A DNA stretch of 64,000 nt from Halovulum dunhuangense (lineage in GTDB: Bacteria; Pseudomonadota; Alphaproteobacteria; Rhodobacterales; Rhodobacteraceae): NCBI RefSeq assembly GCF_013093415.1, contig NZ_JABFBC010000002.1:806001-870000 (forward strand), read 5' to 3'. This document shows positions 16,765 to 30,692 of this stretch, one piece after another (position 1 is the stretch's first letter; each line of letters starts with the position of its first letter). The translations under genes and the position numbers were made by a program. A model generated the notes under the pieces. It saw only the letters and a list, made by a program, of their open reading frames with translations, had not been told where the DNA came from and did not search any database.

Positions 16765-17355
16765 TCAGGACGCCCGGTAGGGATCCTTTGGCGCGCGATC
16801 CTCGGACAGGGTCTCGCGGTTGCGGGTGGCAAGGATCTCGATGGCGTCGGCCAGGTGCTCTTCCTGGATGTTGTAGTCGCCGCGCGCGACGCGCAGCTTG
16901 TGCGCCTCCAGCAGCACATGGGCGTGGGTGTATCCCCAGGGCGGATCGAACCGGTAGGAGGCCAGCTCGATCGTCAGCCCCAGCGGATCGTTGAAGTAGA
17001 AGCTGTCCATGAAGCCGCGATCCTTGTGGCCCGAATGGCGGATGCCACGCTCGTCCAGTCGCTTCGCGACCTGCTTCGAGGTCGCCTGGCTCACGCTGAA
17101 GGCGATGTGATGGACGCAGCCGACATCGGTCGAGGTCCGGGCCGGGTCCACCTTGCGGTTCTCGTCGCAGAACACCGTGATCAGTCGCCCGTCGCCCGGA
17201 TCGAAATACAGATGGCTTTCCGACGGGTTGTCCAGATTGGGCTGATCGAAGATGAAAGGCATGCCGAGCAGCCCCTCCCAGAAATCGATCGTGGTCTGCC
17301 GGTCGGCGCCCATCAGCGTGATGTGATGTACGCCCTGTGTCTGGATCTTGCGCAT
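16765..17355 (-). CDS. VOC-family (glyoxalase/ring-cleaving dioxygenase-like) protein
   Basis: A 196-residue protein with two VOC beta-alpha-beta modules. Likely metal ligands are His11 (GVHHITLMG), His81 or His82 in CVHHIAFSV, and a Glu in GLTIELASY. It resembles the extradiol dioxygenase/MhqO group and stands alone next to the mhqO-like pair. It would act on a quinone, catechol or thiol adduct in the cytoplasm; the substrate is not known. A 12-bp palindrome lies 83 bases upstream. Confidence 0.8.
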   Translation of the reverse strand: MRKIQTQGVHHITLMGADRQTTIDFWEGLLGMPFIFDQPNLDNPSESHLYFDPGDGRLITVFCDENRKVDPARTSTDVGCVHHIAFSVSQATSKQVAKRLDERGIRHSGHKDRGFMDSFYFNDPLGLTIELASYRFDPPWGYTHAHVLLEAHKLRVARGDYNIQEEHLADAIEILATRNRETLSEDRAPKDPYRAS

Positions 17356-17437
17356 GTCTGGCCCTCCGCTGCTGCCGCACCGTCATTCTGTTGTTGGCGC
17401 GGACTCTAGGTCGAATCCCTGTCCAGAGAACCTGAAA

Positions 17438-17449
17438 GTGTCATGACAC
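17438..17449. promoter_or_regulatory. Perfect palindrome upstream of the VOC gene
   Basis: GTGTCATGACAC is a perfect 12-bp palindrome, 83 bases before the start of the VOC gene. It looks like the operator of a dimeric repressor. No regulator gene is adjacent. Confidence 0.4.
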
Positions 17450-17466
17450 GGGGAAACAGTCTGTTG

Positions 17467-17492
17467 GCCCGCGCCGAAAACGCGGCGCGGGC
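17467..17492 (-). terminator. Strong GC hairpin after the dioxygenase/hydrolase operon
   Basis: GCCCGCGCCG and CGGCGCGGGC form a perfect 10-bp stem with a 6-base loop, 13 bases past the hydrolase stop. T residues downstream are few, so efficiency is uncertain. Confidence 0.5.
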
Positions 17493-17504
17493 AGTGGATC
17501 CGGT

Positions 17505-18188
17505 TCAGGACGACGGACCGAGCAGCCCCTGCATCGCGCGGATCTCTTCGGGCAGGATGCCGTGGCCCGGGCCGGGGAAGATCTGTTCGTCCACCTCGGC
17601 GCCCAGCCCGCGCAACACGCGCGCGCTTTCGTTCACGCGGGCCAGCGGGATATGCGGGTCCTGCGCGTGACAGCCAAGATAGACCGGCACACCGTCGAGC
17701 CGCGTCTCGTAGTCGAAACGCTTGGGCGCATGGCCGTAAAGCGCATCCGTGGGGGCGCCGTCCGCGTCACCGCTGCCGATCATCGCGCCGGACAGGGCGA
17801 TCACGGCATGCAGCGGCCCGGCAAGCCGCGCAGCCGCCTCTACCGCAAGACAGCCGCCCTGGCTGAAGCCCGCAATGGCGATCTGCGCGCGCGGTATGCC
17901 CTCGGCTTCCAGCGCCGCCACGGATCGTCCGACCGCGGCCAGCGCAGAGGACAGGTAGGGCTCAAGCGCGGCGGTGGGCGCAAGAAAGCTGGTCGGCCAC
18001 CAGCTGTGGCCCGCAGCCTGCGGCGCGACGGCGGCGATATCGGCCAGTCCCAGATGCGCGGCCAGCCCGAGAATGTCCTCGGCGCTGCCGCCCCGACCAT
18101 GCAGAAGCACCAGGCCAAGCCGTGCCTGCCCGGCGGGCGCGCCCCAACGCAGCAGGCGCGCCGTGCCGTGCGGGTCGGCGCCGCTCAT
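17505..18188 (-). CDS. Alpha/beta hydrolase (carboxylesterase/MhqD-like)
   Basis: A 227-residue serine hydrolase of the phospholipase/carboxylesterase family. The oxyanion segment is LLHGRGG (29-35) and the nucleophile elbow is GFSQGG with Ser109; a late PGPGHGI carries the probable catalytic His. Its start overlaps the stop of the dioxygenase gene by 4 bases. This pairing matches the MhqO-MhqD hydroquinone/quinone detoxification pair, so a role in hydrolysing ring-cleavage products is likely. Confidence 0.87.
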   Translation of the reverse strand: MSGADPHGTARLLRWGAPAGQARLGLVLLHGRGGSAEDILGLAAHLGLADIAAVAPQAAGHSWWPTSFLAPTAALEPYLSSALAAVGRSVAALEAEGIPRAQIAIAGFSQGGCLAVEAAARLAGPLHAVIALSGAMIGSGDADGAPTDALYGHAPKRFDYETRLDGVPVYLGCHAQDPHIPLARVNESARVLRGLGAEVDEQIFPGPGHGILPEEIRAMQGLLGPSS

Positions 18189-19111
18189 GCCGGCACCTTC
18201 AGTGGCGGCAGGACCTGCTCGATCCGCGCGCGATACGCCTCGTATTGCGGGGGCAGCTTCAGGTCGCGGCCCAGCGTCTCGACCGGCTCGTCCGCGGCAA
18301 AGCCGGGCGGGTCGGTGGCGATCTCGAACAGGACGCCGCCCGGCTCGCGGAAGTAGATCGCGTTGAAATACTGCCGGTCGATCACGGGCGTCACCTGCAT
18401 GCCCGCGCGCAGAAGCCGCTCGCGCCAGTCGAGTTGCACAGCGTCGCTTTCGGCGCGGAAGGCAACGTGATGGATCGACCCCGCGCCCTGCCGGCCGATG
18501 CCCGCCCCTTCGCGGCGCATCAGTTCGACGATGGCCCCGCGCGCATCGCCGGGCGCACGCAGCCGAAGCCGTTCGGTCCCGTCAACGGTCTCGTGGCCGG
18601 CTTCCTCGTAGCCCATGACCTCGGTCAGCAGTTTCGCCGTGGGGCCGATGTCGCGCAGCCAGAGCGTGACGGAATGGAACCCGTCCAGCATGGTGCCATC
18701 GCCCGCGCGGTCGGTCTCGATCAACTCGACAGGGGCGCCGTCGGGATCGTGCAGCGTCAGGACGCGGGCGCCGAAACGCTCTGCCGGCGCCTCGTGGGCA
18801 AAGTCCAGATCGTCCAGCCGGTGGATCCAGTCGTCAAAGCGCCCCTTCGGAACGGCATAGGAATAGGCGCTGGCCATGCCCGCCCCGGCGCTGCCGCGGC
18901 CCGCACCCACGAAGGGGAAAAAGGTCAGGATCGTGCCGGGGCTGCCCTCGTGATCCCCGTAATACAGGTGGTAAGTGCCCGGATCGTCGAAATTCACCGT
19001 GCGCTTGACCAACCGCTGGTCCAGAACGCCGGTGAAGAAATCCACATTGGCCTGCGGCGGACCGGAAATCGCGGTCACATGATGCAGGCCCGGTATCGCC
19101 TTGTCGGTCAT
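18185..19111 (-). CDS. Ring-cleaving dioxygenase, MhqO-like
   Basis: A 308-residue protein with two VOC modules (about 8-140 and 150-285). Likely metal ligands are in GLHHVTAIS (His10/11), SIHHVAFRA and the C-terminal GVLFEIATDPPGF. The family opens hydroquinone-type rings and protects from quinones. Translationally coupled to the hydrolase that follows (ATGA). GGAGAC precedes the ATG. Confidence 0.87.
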   Translation of the reverse strand: MTDKAIPGLHHVTAISGPPQANVDFFTGVLDQRLVKRTVNFDDPGTYHLYYGDHEGSPGTILTFFPFVGAGRGSAGAGMASAYSYAVPKGRFDDWIHRLDDLDFAHEAPAERFGARVLTLHDPDGAPVELIETDRAGDGTMLDGFHSVTLWLRDIGPTAKLLTEVMGYEEAGHETVDGTERLRLRAPGDARGAIVELMRREGAGIGRQGAGSIHHVAFRAESDAVQLDWRERLLRAGMQVTPVIDRQYFNAIYFREPGGVLFEIATDPPGFAADEPVETLGRDLKLPPQYEAYRARIEQVLPPLKVPA

Positions 19112-19259
19112 CGCTGTCTCCTGTTGGGCGGGCCTGTGGTGGCCCGCGCCCCTGGTCCGCAGATGGGCGCTTATCGCAAGGGATCAAGCAGCGGAATAGC
19201 CATCTGCACGGAAACAGTTTGTGCAACTGCGGCCCCAAAGCGGCCACAAGGCGGACAAT

Positions 19260-20407
19260 TCACAGGGCGGCGCGCAGGGCACCGACCAGCACAGGGGCCG
19301 GCAACGGCACCGGGTTCGCCTTCATCGAGGAGGACGCCGCCGCATCGTCGGCGATGGTCTGAAGATCCGCCTGCCCCACGCCCAGCCCGCCGAGCGTGGG
19401 CAGGCCCTGCGCGACCATCCAGCCGGCAAGGGCATCCAGCGCATCCCCGGCGGGCACGCCCATCGCCGTGGCGATCCAGTCGCGCACCTCCAGCAGTCGC
19501 GCATGAACGAGGCCGCCCTCCGGCACCGCCGCCATGTTGGCCCGGATCACATGGGGCAGCAGCAATCCGCAGATGGCCCCATGCGCCCCGCCGATCCGGC
19601 CGCCCAGCACACCGGCCAGGCCATGCACGGCGCCAAGCCCGGAATTGGCCAGCGCAAGCCCGCCGGACAGGCTGACCCAGGCCATGCGCTCGCGGGCGTC
19701 CGCGTCCTCGCCTTCCATCAGCCGCATGAGCGCCGCAAGCCCCTCGGGAATGGCCGCGCGGCAGATCGCGTCGGTCAGCGGGTTCGCGCGCGCGCTGACA
19801 TAGGGCTCGATCACCTGCGTCACCGCATCCAGCCCGCAGGCCAGCGTGACCGCCTTCGGCAGCCCGTCGGTCAGCGCCGGATCCACCAGCGCCAGGTCGG
19901 GCAGCATCCGGTCGTCCCGCAGGCTGACCTTGCGCCGGCTTTCGGGCACGCCGATCACCGCATTCTTCGTGACCTCGGCGCCGGTTCCGGCTGTCGTCGG
20001 CATCGCCACGAAGGGTAGCGGATCCGACTCGAGCTTGCGCCCCTTGCCCACCACCTCGAGATAGTCGAGCGCGGGGCCCGGCACGGGGCTCAGGGCCGCC
20101 ACCGCCTTGCCCAGGTCGATCGCGGCACCGCCGCCCAGCGACAGGATCACGTCGGGCCGGTGGGCGCGCGCGGTTGCGACCGCGGCTTCCAGTTCCCGCA
20201 GGGCAGGTTCCCCGGCACAGGCGATGCGGGCCGTGGCAAGCCCGGCCCGTTCCAGCCCCGCGACAAGCCAGTCAGCCCTTGCGGCAGTCGCACCGTGGAC
20301 GACCAGGGCGCGCCGCCCCCTGGCAGCCGCAAAGCCAACCGCCTCGGAGGCGACGCCGCGACCGAAGCGGATCGCGCCGGCGGTCACGAAGCCGAATACG
20401 GGCAGGC

Positions 20408-20411
<4 letters not shown>
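19260..20411 (-). CDS. Iron-containing alcohol dehydrogenase, fused by overlap to glpK
   Basis: A 383-residue group III (Fe-ADH) dehydrogenase. The NAD site is [14 protein letters not shown] (about 92-105). Metal-site residues include Asp in GLDAVTQ and His in VHGLAG and GAHGAICG; the position that is His in classical members (DALTH) is Gln here. It could oxidise glycerol or reduce an aldehyde such as dihydroxyacetone. Its ATG overlaps the glpK stop (ATGA), which strongly suggests a role in glycerol use. The stop lies before a 148-base gap. Confidence 0.85.
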
Positions 20412-21895
<1,484 letters not shown>

Positions 21896-21978
21896 TGCCC
21901 CTCGTCCGTTCTGGTTGTGGCGTTTGGGGGAAAGTACCCGCCCCGGGCGCGAAAGGCGACCGGGGCGGGCGGGTTCGA

Positions 21979-22001
21979 TCGGGGCCCTGGCCAGGCCCCG
22001 A
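21979..22001 (-). promoter_or_regulatory. Hairpin between glpV and glpK
   Basis: TCGGGGCC and GGCCCCGA form a perfect 8-bp stem around CTGGCCA. It follows the binding-protein stop and has no T run in the direction of transcription, so mRNA processing or partial attenuation is more likely than full termination. Confidence 0.45.
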
Positions 22002-22015
22002 CCGGGGGAGATGGC

Positions 22016-23740
22016 TTACTGCCAGGAGGCGATCAGCTCGTCATAGCCGATGGTGATCGGCTCTTCGTCCTCGTTCTCGAGCTTGGGCTTCGGCGCGCCC
22101 GGCTCGTTCAGCCAGAACGCGGCGTCCTGCGGCTCGTTCATCTTCGGACCCAGATCGCCCTGCACGCCGGCACGCTCCAGACGCTCGAGCACCTGCTCCT
22201 GCTGCTCGCAGAGCGCGTCCAGCGCTTCCTGCGCGCTCTTGGCGCCCGAGGACGCATCACCGATGTTCTGCCACCACAGCTGCGCGAGGCGGGGATAGTC
22301 GGGGATGTTGGTCCCGGTCGGCGACCAGCGGACGCGGTCGGGCGAGCGGTAGAACTCGACCAGGCCGCCAAGACGCGGTGCACGCTCGGTGAAGGAGTCG
22401 TGATCGATCGTGGACTCGCGGATGAAGGTCAGGCCGACATGGCTCTTCTTCACGTCCACCGTCTTGGAGGTCACGAACTGCGCATAGAGCCAGGCGGCCT
22501 TGGCGCGATCGACCGGGGTCGATTCCATCAGCGTCCAGGAACCGGCGTCCTGGTAGCCGACCTTCATGCCCTCTTCCCAGTAGGCGCCGTGCGGCGACGG
22601 GGCAAGACGCCACTTCGGCGTGCCGTCCTCGTTCACGATCGGCAGGCCCTCTTCGACCAGCGACGGCACGAAGGTGGTGTACATGAACATCTGCTGGGCG
22701 ATGTTGCCCTGCGCCGGAACCGGCCCGGCCTCGGAGAAGGTCATGCCTCCGGCGGCGGGCGGGGTGAAGTTGTTCAGCCAGTGAACGTACTTCTCGATCG
22801 CATAGACCGCGGCAGGCGAGTTGGTGGCACCGCCACGGTTCACGCAGGAGCCGACGGGCTGCGAGTTCTCGTTGACGCGGATGCCCCACTCGTCGACGGG
22901 CAGGCCGTTCGGCTCGCCCTTGTCACCCATGCCGGCCATCGACATCCACGCGTCGGTGAAGCGCCAGCCAAGCGAGGGGTCCTTCTTGCCGTAGTCCATG
23001 TTGCCATAGACGCCCTCGGACGGGCCGCCGATGTAGGACATGTCGCGGCCGGTGAAGAACTCGGCGATATCCTCGTAGGCAGACCAGTTGCGCGGCACGC
23101 CCAGGTCGTAGCCATAGGCCGCCTTGAAGTCCTCCATGGTCTTGGGGTCGGTGAACCAGTCATAGCGGAACCAGTAGAGGTTCGCGAACTGCTGGTCGGG
23201 AAGCTGGTAGAGCTTGCCATCGGGACCGGTGGTGAAGCTGATCCCGATGAAGTCGTCCAGGTCCAGCGTCGGGCTGGTGACGTCCGCGCCCTCGCCCGCC
23301 ATCCAGTCGGTCAGGTTGCGGGCCTGCTGATAGCGCCAGTGGGTGCCGATCAGGTCGCTGTCGTTGACATAGGCGTCATAGACGTTCTCGCCGGTCTGCA
23401 TCTGCGTCTGCAGCTTCTCGACCACGTCGCCCTCGCCGATCAGGTCGTGAGTGACCTGGATGCCGGTGATCGCGGTGAAGGCGGGCGCCAGCACCTGGGC
23501 TTCGTATTCGTGGGTGGTGATCGTCTCGGACACCACGTTGATCGACATGCCCTCGAAAGGCGCGGCAGCGTCGATGAACCACTGCATTTCGGCTTCCTGC
23601 TCCTCGCGGGTCAGCGAGGACAGATCACCGATCTCGGCGTCGAGGAACGCACGGGCGGCGTTCATGTCCGCAAAGGCCGGCCCAGCGAGCGCGATGAGCG
23701 CAAGGCCCAGCGCCGTGGACGATTTGTATGACAAGTTCAT
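22016..23740 (-). CDS. glpV: Glycerol ABC transporter substrate-binding protein
   Basis: A 574-residue periplasmic binding protein with a signal peptide (cleavage near residue 24, AFA-D). Its large size and the adjacent DUF2160 protein match GlpV of the rhizobial GlpSTPQUV glycerol importer. It captures glycerol in the periplasm for GlpPQ. It lies 80 bases after glpU. Confidence 0.9.
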   Translation of the reverse strand: MNLSYKSSTALGLALIALAGPAFADMNAARAFLDAEIGDLSSLTREEQEAEMQWFIDAAAPFEGMSINVVSETITTHEYEAQVLAPAFTAITGIQVTHDLIGEGDVVEKLQTQMQTGENVYDAYVNDSDLIGTHWRYQQARNLTDWMAGEGADVTSPTLDLDDFIGISFTTGPDGKLYQLPDQQFANLYWFRYDWFTDPKTMEDFKAAYGYDLGVPRNWSAYEDIAEFFTGRDMSYIGGPSEGVYGNMDYGKKDPSLGWRFTDAWMSMAGMGDKGEPNGLPVDEWGIRVNENSQPVGSCVNRGGATNSPAAVYAIEKYVHWLNNFTPPAAGGMTFSEAGPVPAQGNIAQQMFMYTTFVPSLVEEGLPIVNEDGTPKWRLAPSPHGAYWEEGMKVGYQDAGSWTLMESTPVDRAKAAWLYAQFVTSKTVDVKKSHVGLTFIRESTIDHDSFTERAPRLGGLVEFYRSPDRVRWSPTGTNIPDYPRLAQLWWQNIGDASSGAKSAQEALDALCEQQEQVLERLERAGVQGDLGPKMNEPQDAAFWLNEPGAPKPKLENEDEEPITIGYDELIASWQ

Positions 23741-23820
23741 TTAATCCCTCCCAAAAAGGACTGCGGTTATGATTACGACCGCCCGCTTGTCACCCGCGCG
23801 GTCGCCTTGTGGTTGCCCCG

Positions 23821-24093
23821 TCAGACCCAGCGAAACACCGCTGCGGCGTAGACGAGACAGACGATCAGCGCACCCCAGAGGGGGGCGCCGAAGGTGGCGA
23901 GCCAGGCCAGGCAGATGAAGGCCGAGCCCAGAAGACTGATGAAGAGACGGTCGCCGCGCGTGGTCTCGATCCGCAGGATGCCGCGGCGCGGCGTCTCGGG
24001 GAACTTGATCGCGAGGATCGTCATGGTGAGCAGAAGGCAGGCGATCACGATGAAGAAGATCGCCGTGGGCCAGGTCCAGGCCATCCATGCCAT
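23821..24093 (-). CDS. glpU: DUF2160 small membrane subunit of the glycerol importer
   Basis: A 90-residue protein with three hydrophobic segments (about 10-28, 50-67 and 72-87). The family is almost restricted to GlpSTPQUV-type operons; its exact job in the complex is not established. It sits 15 bases after glpQ. Confidence 0.87.
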   Translation of the reverse strand: MAWMAWTWPTAIFFIVIACLLLTMTILAIKFPETPRRGILRIETTRGDRLFISLLGSAFICLAWLATFGAPLWGALIVCLVYAAAVFRWV

Positions 24094-24108
24094 GGGTCGT
24101 CTCCTTGC

Positions 24109-25834
<1,726 letters not shown>

Positions 25835-25838
<4 letters not shown>

Positions 25839-26941
25839 GCAGCCCTCCCCATCGGATCCGCCTGAGCGCCTTCGGGGGCGACGCGCCAGTCGTCGGCATA
25901 GACGTTGATCGAACCGGGCGCGAAGCTGATCCGGTTCATGTCCGGCGACAGGCTTTCGCCCTCGCCGGCGATGATGTTGATTTCGGTGCCGAAGAAATCG
26001 GCGCGCACGATCTTGTGCCGCCCCACATCCTCGACCCGGCGCACGCGCACGGGCATCCCTGCCGGATCGGCTGTCAGCCGGACATATTCGGGCCGCACGC
26101 CGATCTGCACCCGCCCCGACAGCGGACGGTATCCGGCGCCCAGATCGATGGCGCAGCCCTCGACATGGGCGGTACGCCCGTCGACCCGCGCATCGAGCAG
26201 GTTCATCCCCGGCGAACCGATGAAATAGCCCACGAAGGTGTGCTCCGGCCGCTCGAACAGCTCCTGCGGGGTGCCCATCTGCACCACGCGCCCGTCATAC
26301 ATCACCACCACCTTGTCGGCGAAGGTCAGCGCCTCGGTCTGGTCGTGGGTCACATAGATCATCGTGTGGCCGAACTCGCGATGCAGCGACTTCAGCTGGG
26401 TGCGCAGCTCCCACTTCATGTGCGGGTCGATCACCGTCAGCGGCTCGTCGAAGAGGATCGCGTTCACGTCCTCGCGCACCATGCCACGGCCAAGGCTGAT
26501 CTTCTGCTTGGCGTCGGCGGTCAGGCCGCGCGCCTTGCGGTCGAGCATCGCCTCCATGCCGATCATCTGGGCGATCTGCTGCACGCGGGACGCGACATAG
26601 GCCGGGTCGGACCCGCGGTTCTTCAGCGGAAAGGCCAGGTTCTCGCGCACGGTCATGGTGTCGTAGACGACCGGGAACTGGAACACCTGCGCGATGTTGC
26701 GCTCGGCCGTGGGCGCGGCTGTCACATCGTTGTCGTTGAACAGGATGCGCCCCTGAGACGGGTGCAGCAGGCCCGAGATGATGTTCAGCAGCGTGGACTT
26801 GCCACAACCGGACGAGCCCAGAAGCGCGTAGGCGCTGCCATCCTCCCAGTCGTGGTTCAATTCCTTCAGCGCGAAATCATCCTCGCCCTTGGGGTTCGGC
26901 AGGTAGGAATGCGCCAGGTTGTCGAGCGTGATCTTTGCCAT
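25835..26941 (-). CDS. glpT: Glycerol ABC transporter ATPase GlpT with degenerate signature
   Basis: A 368-residue MalK-like ATPase. Walker A GSSGCGKST (42-50) and Walker B AILFDEP (161-167) are intact, followed by a C-terminal TOBE region. The ABC signature LSGGQ is replaced by LTADAKQKISLGRG (140-153). In a GlpS/GlpT heterodimer this would make one of the two ATP sites non-standard. The start at 26941 is 11 bases after the glpS stop. Confidence 0.92.
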
Positions 26942-26952
26942 GGTCCCCTCCC

Positions 26953-28041
<1,089 letters not shown>

Positions 28042-28061
28042 CCGCTTTCCTCCGACTTCTG

Positions 28062-29663
28062 TTATTCCGCCGCCTGGGCAGCAAAGCGGTCGCGCCGCTC
28101 TGCCATCCATGCGTCGAGTCGTTCTGTTTCCTCGGCCGTCAGGCGCAGCCCCAGCTTGGAGCGGCGCCAGACAACATCAGCCGCCGTGCGCGCGTATTCG
28201 CGGGTCATCAGCCACGCCACCTCGGCCGCGGTCAGCGTCGCGCCGAAGGATTGGCCCAGATCGGCGGCGGTCCGGGCATCGCCCAGGATCTGCCGCGCCT
28301 CGGTGCCGTAGGCGCGAACCAGCCGCAGGGCCCAGAAATGCGACAGAAACGGATAGTCGCGCTTCAGCCCCTCGGTCAGGCTGCCCACCTCGTTGACCGC
28401 GAAATCGCCCCCCGGCAGGGTGACGCCGGCGGTCCAGGGCCCCTTTGCCGCCGGGAAGAAAGGCGTCAGCTTTTCCAGCGCGGCCTCGGCCAGGCGGCGA
28501 TATGTGGTGATCTTGCCGCCGAAGATGTTCAGCAGCGGCGCGCCGCTGCTGTCTTCAACCTTGAGCACATAGTCGCGGGTCGCGGCGGTCGCGGATTTCG
28601 CGCCGTCATTGTAGAGCGGCCGCACCCCGGAATAGGTCCAGACGATATCCTCGCGCGTCACCGGCTTCTCGAAATACTTCGAGGCGAAGGCGCACAGGTA
28701 ATCCTTTTCATCGTCGGTGCAGACCGCCTCGGACGGGTTGCCCTCGTAGTCGCCGTCGGTGGTGCCGATCAGGGTGTAATCCGTCTCGTAGGGGATGGCG
28801 AAGATGATCCGCCCGTCCTCTCCCTGGAAGAAGTAGCACTTGTCGTGGTCGAACAGCTTGTGCGTCACGATATGGCTGCCGCGCACAAGTCGCACCCCTT
28901 CCGAGGAGTTGATGCGCACGGTGTTGTGGATCACGTCGCCCGCCCAGGGCCCGCCGGCATTCACCAGCGCGCGGGCGTGGAACACCTGGCTTTCGCCGCT
29001 GTCCGCATCTCGGGTGACGATCTTCCAGAGATCGCCCTCGCGCTCGGCGCTCTGGACGCGGGTGCGGGTCATGATCCGCGCGCCCCGCGCCTCGGCGTCA
29101 CGCGCGTTCAGCACCACGAGGCGCGAGTCCTCGACCCAGCAGTCGGAATATTCGAACGCCTTCTCGAAACGCTTCTGCAGCGGCTTGCCGGCCGGATCCC
29201 GGCGCAGGTCAAGCGTCCGCGTCCCCGGAAGGATCTTTCGTCCGCCCAGGTTGTCGTACATGAACAGCCCCAGCCGGATCAGCCAGGCAGGGCGGCGGCC
29301 CTTCATCCAGGGCATCAGCAGCGTCAGCAGTTTCGAGGTCGGCGTCTCGCCCTCGAAGCGCATGTCCTTGTGGTAGGGCAGCACGAAGCGCATCGGCCAG
29401 CTGATATGCGGCATGGCGCGCAGCAGCGTCTCGCGCTCGATCAGCGCCTCGCGCACCAGGCGCACCTCGAAATACTCGAGATAGCGAAGCCCGCCATGAA
29501 ACAGCTTGGTCGACGCGGACGAGGTCGCGGAGGCAAGGTCGTTCATCTCGGCCAGCGCCACGCTCAGGCCGCGCCCCGCGGCGTCACGCGCTATGCCGCA
29601 TCCGTTGATGCCGCCACCGATGATGAAAAGGTCGTGGATCTTGCGATCCTGCACCTGCGCCAT
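28062..29663 (-). CDS. glpD: Glycerol-3-phosphate dehydrogenase (FAD, aerobic type)
   Basis: A 533-residue membrane-associated flavoprotein that oxidises sn-glycerol 3-phosphate to dihydroxyacetone phosphate and passes electrons to quinone. The N-terminal FAD motif is IIGGGINGCGIA (13-24). Length and C-terminal domain are standard. GGGAGGGG lies before the ATG. First gene of the glp operon, divergent from glpR. Confidence 0.96.
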   Translation of the reverse strand: MAQVQDRKIHDLFIIGGGINGCGIARDAAGRGLSVALAEMNDLASATSSASTKLFHGGLRYLEYFEVRLVREALIERETLLRAMPHISWPMRFVLPYHKDMRFEGETPTSKLLTLLMPWMKGRRPAWLIRLGLFMYDNLGGRKILPGTRTLDLRRDPAGKPLQKRFEKAFEYSDCWVEDSRLVVLNARDAEARGARIMTRTRVQSAEREGDLWKIVTRDADSGESQVFHARALVNAGGPWAGDVIHNTVRINSSEGVRLVRGSHIVTHKLFDHDKCYFFQGEDGRIIFAIPYETDYTLIGTTDGDYEGNPSEAVCTDDEKDYLCAFASKYFEKPVTREDIVWTYSGVRPLYNDGAKSATAATRDYVLKVEDSSGAPLLNIFGGKITTYRRLAEAALEKLTPFFPAAKGPWTAGVTLPGGDFAVNEVGSLTEGLKRDYPFLSHFWALRLVRAYGTEARQILGDARTAADLGQSFGATLTAAEVAWLMTREYARTAADVVWRRSKLGLRLTAEETERLDAWMAERRDRFAAQAAE

Positions 29664-29741
29664 GGCAGATCCCCTCCCTTTTTCGCTTCGTTTTCGTCAA
29701 TAGGCCCAAACGGCGGCGTTATGTCAACACTTCTTTTCGCA

Positions 29742-29751
29742 AATGTTCGTT
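29742..29751. promoter_or_regulatory. GlpR half-operator
   Basis: AATGTTCGTT fits the enterobacterial GlpR half-site WATKTTCGWT exactly. It lies between glpD and glpR. A second core, CGAACA, is at 29893-29898 (in GCGAACAGTTCCG), close to glpR. Confidence 0.55.
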
Positions 29752-29933
29752 TTTCAATTTCGTGACAACCCGCACCCGGCGGTGCCTCATGTCCGAAGGA
29801 CCGCACTCCCGCGAGCCCTGCCACCAGGCGTCGCGCACCCGGGATCGGCGGAAAAAAGCTTTCCTTTCGTTTCGCCAATACCATAGAAATTGCGAACAGT
29901 TCCGAATTCCCATGCGTCCGGAGGCGCCGTTCC

Positions 29934-30692
29934 GTGGCACTCAGTTTCCGCCAGTCCGAGATCATCGAGATCGCCAAGGCCGAGGGAAAGGTCGTGGTCG
30001 AGGATCTCGCCCAGCGCTTCAACGTGACGCTTCAGACGATCCGCCGCGACCTGACCGAGCTTGCCGCGATGGGCAAGCTGGATCGGGTGCATGGCGGCGC
30101 GATGCTGGCCTCGGGCGTGACCAACATCGAATACGAATCGCGCCGCGGACTTCATTCGGACGCCAAGGAAAAGATCGCCCGCGCCTGCGCCGACCGCATC
30201 CCCGATGACAGTTCGCTGTTCCTGAACATCGGCACCACGACCGAGGCGGTGGCCCGCGCGCTTCTGGGCCATCGCAACCTGATGGTGGTCACGAACAACA
30301 TCAACGTGGCGAACACCCTGATGGGTAACCCGGAATGCGAAGTCATCGTTGCGGGCGGGCAGTTGCGCCGATCCGATGGCGGCCTTGTCGGCGACGTGAC
30401 CGCCGACATGGTGCGCCAGTTCAAGGTGGACTTCGCGGTGATCGGCGCCTCGGCGCTGGACGAGGATGGCGACCTGCTGGATTTCGACTACCGCGAGGTG
30501 CGGGTCAGCCAGGCCATCATCCGCCAGGCGCGGCGCACGATCCTGGTCGCCGACAGCTCGAAGTTCACCCGCAGCGCGCCGGTGCGCATCGGATCGCTGA
30601 ACGAGATCGACAGTTTCATCACCGAGGCGGAGCCCCCGGAAAAGGTCCGCCAGCTGTGTCGCACCGGCGGAACCGAGATCGTGATCGCCTGA
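29934..30692 (+). CDS. glpR: DeoR-family repressor of the glycerol regulon
   Basis: A 252-residue DeoR-family protein. The helix-turn-helix is at about 20-45 (VEDLAQRFNVTLQTIRRDL) and the sugar-phosphate domain has the LNIGTTTEAVARALL phosphate-binding helix. It likely represses the divergent glpD operon until glycerol 3-phosphate binds. The start is GTG at 29934 with CCGGAGG upstream. Its stop abuts the stop of the convergent TauE gene exactly. Confidence 0.92.
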   Translation: MALSFRQSEIIEIAKAEGKVVVEDLAQRFNVTLQTIRRDLTELAAMGKLDRVHGGAMLASGVTNIEYESRRGLHSDAKEKIARACADRIPDDSSLFLNIGTTTEAVARALLGHRNLMVVTNNINVANTLMGNPECEVIVAGGQLRRSDGGLVGDVTADMVRQFKVDFAVIGASALDEDGDLLDFDYREVRVSQAIIRQARRTILVADSSKFTRSAPVRIGSLNEIDSFITEAEPPEKVRQLCRTGGTEIVIA

